Origin: Paraglaciecola mesophila KMM 241
GTDB taxonomy: Bacteria > Pseudomonadota > Gammaproteobacteria > Enterobacterales > Alteromonadaceae
Length of the DNA stretch: 64,000 nucleotides
Reading direction: 5' to 3'
Assembly: GCF_000315015.1 (NCBI RefSeq)
Contig: NZ_BAEP01000075.1
Coordinates: 62,001-126,000, forward strand
A program made the position numbers and the translations under genes. Shown here piece by piece: positions 60,997 to 64,000 of this stretch. A model generated the notes under the pieces. It made no database searches and was not told where the DNA came from. It worked only from the letters and a program-made list of their open reading frames with translations. The first letter of the stretch is position 1; each line of letters starts with the position of its first letter.

Positions 60997-61028
60997 GACT
61001 AATACTAACTAACAAGGAGAGTGCATCT

Positions 61029-61496
61029 ATGACCCCAGCAATTAACTTACTCATAAAGCAAAAAGTGGCCCATGAAGTGTTGCAATATGAACATGACGCA
61101 AGTGCAGAGTCCTTCGGTTTAGAAGCAGCAGAAAAGCTCAACCTTGCGTCCAATTTGGTCTACAAAACACTTGTTGTAAAGCTAGACTCGCAAACATTGT
61201 GCGTCGCCATTTTACCTGTGGAGCGAATGTTAAGTATGAAGCTACTGGCCAAAGCCGCTGGGGCCAAAAAAGCACAAATGGCTGACAAAGCAGAAGTGGA
61301 ACGTGTGACCGGATATGTGCTTGGCGGCGTGAGCCCGTTAGGACAAAAAAAGCGCTTGATGACGGTAATCGACGAATCAGCCCAAAAGTTAACGAATATG
61401 TACGTCAGTGCGGGTAAACGCGGGTTAGAAATTAACTTAGCGCCTCAAGCGCTTATCCAACTACTATCCGCTCGCTTCGCTCCATTATGTCAGTAG
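61029..61496 (+). CDS. ybaK: YbaK/EbsC-type Cys-tRNA(Pro) deacylase
   Basis: A 155-residue editing protein that hydrolyses mischarged Cys-tRNA(Pro) or related species. It has the YbaK-fold motifs SNLVYKTLVVKLDS with the catalytic Lys, VTGYVLGGVSPLGQKKRL and GLEINLAP. The ribosome site AAGGAG lies nine bases before the ATG. Its 3' end runs into a small degenerate 21-bp repeat. Confidence 0.9.
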   Translation: MTPAINLLIKQKVAHEVLQYEHDASAESFGLEAAEKLNLASNLVYKTLVVKLDSQTLCVAILPVERMLSMKLLAKAAGAKKAQMADKAEVERVTGYVLGGVSPLGQKKRLMTVIDESAQKLTNMYVSAGKRGLEINLAPQALIQLLSARFAPLCQ

Positions 61497-61537
61497 TCTG
61501 TTTCGCTTAGTCAGTAGATTGCTCCACTATGTCAGTA
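61489..61537 (+). repeat. Degenerate 21-bp tandem repeat between ybaK and the GNAT gene
   Basis: GTCAGTAG at 61489, GTCAGTAG at 61510 and GTCAGTA at 61531 are exactly 21 bases apart. The flanks CTCCAT-TAT and CTCCAC-TAT also recur. The first copy contains the ybaK stop codon and the third contains the GNAT start. Confidence 0.65.
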
Positions 61538-62005
61538 AATCACCAAGTGAAAAATACAAAAATAGAATACGTTGAAGGCTGTCTAAGTGACATTTTGCTC
61601 GTTAATACTCAAATCCCAGAGTTTGATAGGCGTATCACCCGGGCCGACTTACAGCTGAGGCTGAATAAGAAGACGCATTTGCTTCTTGTGGCAAAAATTA
61701 ATGGTGGTGCGGTGGGTTACAAACTCGGTTATGCATTATCTTCAAGCGTGTTTTATAGCTGGTTAGGGGGTGTTATACCCGCCTACCGTCAAATGGGTAT
61801 TGCGTCTTCATTATCCCAGCAGCAAGAAGACTGGGCACAGAAGTCAGGTTATGAACACGTTGAGGTTAAATCCATGAATCGATACCCAGCGATGCTGCAA
61901 CTATTGATCAGTAGTGGATATCGAATTACCGGCTACGAAGATAGGGGGGATGAAAATAAGAGTAAAATTTGCTTCAGTAAGACGTTAACTAAGCAAAATG
62001 ATTAG
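61529..62005 (+). CDS. GNAT-family N-acetyltransferase
   Basis: A 158-residue acetyltransferase. The acetyl-CoA loop region is seen as LGGVIPAYRQMGIASSLSQQQ, followed by VEVKSMNRYPAMLQLLISSGY, the usual strand-helix ending of the fold. Substrate unknown. No strong ribosome site is visible before the ATG. Confidence 0.82.
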   Translation: MSVNHQVKNTKIEYVEGCLSDILLVNTQIPEFDRRITRADLQLRLNKKTHLLLVAKINGGAVGYKLGYALSSSVFYSWLGGVIPAYRQMGIASSLSQQQEDWAQKSGYEHVEVKSMNRYPAMLQLLISSGYRITGYEDRGDENKSKICFSKTLTKQND

Positions 62006-62289
62006 CGCTTAATTGCCTGAGGAATAAAACTCACTTTTTATTTACTCGACGTTCACTTCTTTTCATCGCTTATAGCCGATACTTCAGTGCAGCTAGATAC
62101 ATTAACTCACACTTTTTCACTCGCGTACCAACTCCATCGCGTGCTATCTTTAAGGCTGTAAGTTATAAGTCAGTGGCATCCATTTTTATAAGGAGTACAG
62201 ATTCGCCTCCCATTTTTTAGTAACACTCCCAAAACGTGTTGGGTTAATATTTGACCCAAACTCCATGACTTTTCTTTTGTAGGAGCCAT

Positions 62290-62898
62290 ATGAGCGAATT
62301 AATCCCAGTTTTTATTTTCTTTTTTGCCGTTATCGATCCCATTGGTAGTGTTCCCGTTTTTATTGCAACTACTACAGGTTTTGATGCCAAAGCCAAACGC
62401 CATATTGCTTATAAGGCGATCATTGCAGCGACAGGGATATTGCTCTTTTTTATCGTGGCCGGTGAGTACATTTTGTCAGCTATGGGGATCCCACTCTCAG
62501 CATTTGAAATTGCCGGAGGGATTGTGTTGTTCTTGTTCGCCCTGACGATGATTTTCGGTGAAGGTAAAGCAAGCAATGAATTACGCATGGCCAAGTCAAA
62601 GACTGAGACAGCGATTTTTCCGCTGGCGGTGCCGTCTATCGCAAGCCCAGGTGCTATGTTAGCAGCGGTAATGTTGACTGAGAATGATCGATACTCCTTG
62701 GCTGAACAAGCAACGACCACAGGGGTGATGCTCACCGTACTCGTAATTACCTTAATTTTACTGTTAGCAGCAGCGCCTATTCACCGTGTTATAGGTAATG
62801 GTGGCGCGAATATCGTTAGCCGCGTTATGGGACTCATTTTGGCATCGCTGGCAACGGCTAGTATCTTAGAAGGTATCAAGACGTACTTCTCTTTGTAG
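62290..62898 (+). CDS. MarC-family integral membrane protein
   Basis: A 202-residue protein with six hydrophobic helices. It has the MarC-family start FFAVIDPIGSVPVFIATT, the mid-protein FPLAVPSIASPGAM and a second half resembling the first in layout. The family is widely conserved; despite its name a role in multidrug resistance was not upheld in E. coli. The ATG follows GTAGGAG. Confidence 0.9.
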   Translation: MSELIPVFIFFFAVIDPIGSVPVFIATTTGFDAKAKRHIAYKAIIAATGILLFFIVAGEYILSAMGIPLSAFEIAGGIVLFLFALTMIFGEGKASNELRMAKSKTETAIFPLAVPSIASPGAMLAAVMLTENDRYSLAEQATTTGVMLTVLVITLILLLAAAPIHRVIGNGGANIVSRVMGLILASLATASILEGIKTYFSL

Positions 62899-62966
62899 TC
62901 TTGTCACTCACTTCATTTTAGCTAAATGACGTGTTCAGTCGTTTGCCTAGATGACTTTTAGTTAGA

Positions 62967-64000
62967 TTAACGTAAGCGGCGTATTAACCATAATGCACTG
63001 AGCATAAGCACAAACATAGCGAACGGTGCGCCTTTATTCGGTGTGACGTCACGGGGCCTCGAATTGGTTTTTGCCGAGGAGTTTGCTACCGCATGACTCG
63101 CCCAGTGTTTAACTGCTTGCTGGGCCGCCAACCACGAGTTTGGCGAATACACATATCGGTACTCTTGTGCGGTAATAGCATTACTTACCCCTCTCTCAAT
63201 CTTAGTGCTATTAGGTAGACTATCCTGCTGTGTTGAAGCCAATATGCGATACCAGCCTGTCGATTCTGGCCAGTAATGAGCACACGCAATGTTAGGTTGA
63301 TCTTTACGTTGATTTAACATCAAAGGTTGCTGCGTTAGCTCGTTACTTTGCCCTTGGGCATATTCAATTGAGACTTGAACGTCTTTATGCCTAATACCGA
63401 TACGCAAACAGGCGTCGACTTGGTTTCGTTCAAATACCAGTCGTGAAGCGTTCTCTTTTAGCCAATAAATCGCATCTGAATTGCGCGCAATGTGCTTTAT
63501 GAGATAATGCCACAGCCGTTCATACTCACCGTTTGTTTGGTTCAACTTCCACTCATAGGTGCGGGGTAATAACGTAATAGCAACTTGGCCTAGCCCCAGG
63601 GAATGCTGCTTGACTAGCGCTCGCCCATTTGGTGCTTTCAATAATGTTTCAGCCTCTTCATCATCAAATCTGAACGCCCCAATGCTCAAGGTTAAATCAG
63701 TCGATGCGGGCACGGCTTGTGTTGCTCGCGGTGCAAACTGCTTGGGGTAAACAATCGAAAATTCATCGGCGGCTTGTTTATCTTCGCGCAGTGCTGGCAA
63801 TTTCAAGCGCTTTGTTATGTCTTTAGTCTCTTCTAAAACCAAATTACTATCAGCGAACAAGAAGAGGCCTAGGCCGCTTTCTACCGCTTGCTGTAAACGT
63901 AGCGCTTGGTCTTTTGACAAATTGACCAAACTGCGGCCATCCATAAACAGGATATCAATACCAGCTAACGTCTCTGCTGAATAAAAATGGTCATCCTGTT
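62967..64000 (-). CDS. Membrane-anchored protein with GATase1-like segment, 5' end beyond the window
   Basis: The frame is open without a stop to the window end, so the 325 residues after the first internal Met are only the C-terminal part. The stretch at the window edge (AGIDILFMDGRSL, then LQQAVESGLGLFLFAD) resembles the glutamine-amidotransferase-like fold of large BatA/MoxR-cluster membrane proteins, where a vWA or BatA domain lies upstream. A beta-rich region follows, and a single C-terminal membrane helix (FAMFVLMLSALWLI) ends in RRLR. The family guess is weak. Confidence 0.55.
   Translation of the reverse strand, partial: QDDHFYSAETLAGIDILFMDGRSLVNLSKDQALRLQQAVESGLGLFLFADSNLVLEETKDITKRLKLPALREDKQAADEFSIVYPKQFAPRATQAVPASTDLTLSIGAFRFDDEEAETLLKAPNGRALVKQHSLGLGQVAITLLPRTYEWKLNQTNGEYERLWHYLIKHIARNSDAIYWLKENASRLVFERNQVDACLRIGIRHKDVQVSIEYAQGQSNELTQQPLMLNQRKDQPNIACAHYWPESTGWYRILASTQQDSLPNSTKIERGVSNAITAQEYRYVYSPNSWLAAQQAVKHWASHAVANSSAKTNSRPRDVTPNKGAPFAMFVLMLSALWLIRRLR

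Overview
The window looks like a chromosomal segment of a marine gammaproteobacterium of the Alteromonadales (Paraglaciecola/Pseudoalteromonas-like). This is inferred from the complete mraZ-to-ftsZ-lpxC-secA cell-envelope cluster, the gammaproteobacterial 6S RNA locus beside ygfB-pepP-ubi genes, and the abundance of cyclic-di-GMP signalling proteins. I see no tRNA, rRNA, CRISPR array, insertion sequence or prophage.

Region 1 (1-18.9 kb) is an accessory signalling island. It holds a PAS histidine kinase, a REC-GGDEF-EAL regulator, and two closely related periplasmic beta-propeller sensors. One sensor ends in GGDEF; the other ends in a hybrid histidine kinase with receiver and Hpt. A secreted subtilisin-like protease ending in ten tandem MWEEAF hexapeptides lies between the two sensors. 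A second REC-GGDEF-EAL protein and a sigma-54 enhancer-binding protein follow. The protease has a near-perfect -24/-12 sigma-54 promoter. The enhancer-binding protein carries a GGDEF domain with a ruined active site but an intact RxxD inhibitory-site motif. Together these suggest a c-di-GMP-responsive sigma-54 circuit controlling the exported protease. This is the best candidate for an undescribed system here.

Region 2 (19-23 kb) holds an exported protein built from the accessory domains of sialate O-acetylesterases without the catalytic domain, a tandem antibiotic-biosynthesis-monooxygenase-fold protein, and a DUF2167 membrane protein.

Region 3 (23-29 kb, minus strand) is a catabolic operon: SDR dehydrogenase, KDGal kinase (dgoK), SMP-30 lactonase, GntR/FCD regulator, glycerol kinase and aldose epimerase. 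It looks like De Ley-Doudoroff galactose oxidation joined to glycerol use, as would suit galactosylglycerol-type substrates.

Region 4 (29.3-52.1 kb) is the dcw cluster: mraZ, rsmH, ftsL, ftsI, murE, murF, mraY, murD, ftsW, murG, murC, ddl, ftsQ, ftsA, ftsZ, lpxC, an M23 peptidase, secA and mutT. Most gene junctions overlap. MraZ operator repeats lie ahead of mraZ, and lpxC has a consensus sigma-70 promoter.

Region 5 (52-64 kb) is housekeeping and salvage: an HBM-type sensor with no output domain, rpiA, fau, a nucleoside hydrolase plus ribokinase pair, 6S RNA, a UPF0149 protein, pepP, a Ubi-type FAD monooxygenase, a YbaK deacylase, a GNAT protein, a MarC protein, and a membrane-anchored protein cut by the window end. 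Work was by eye: domain assignments rest on visible motifs, not on database searches.
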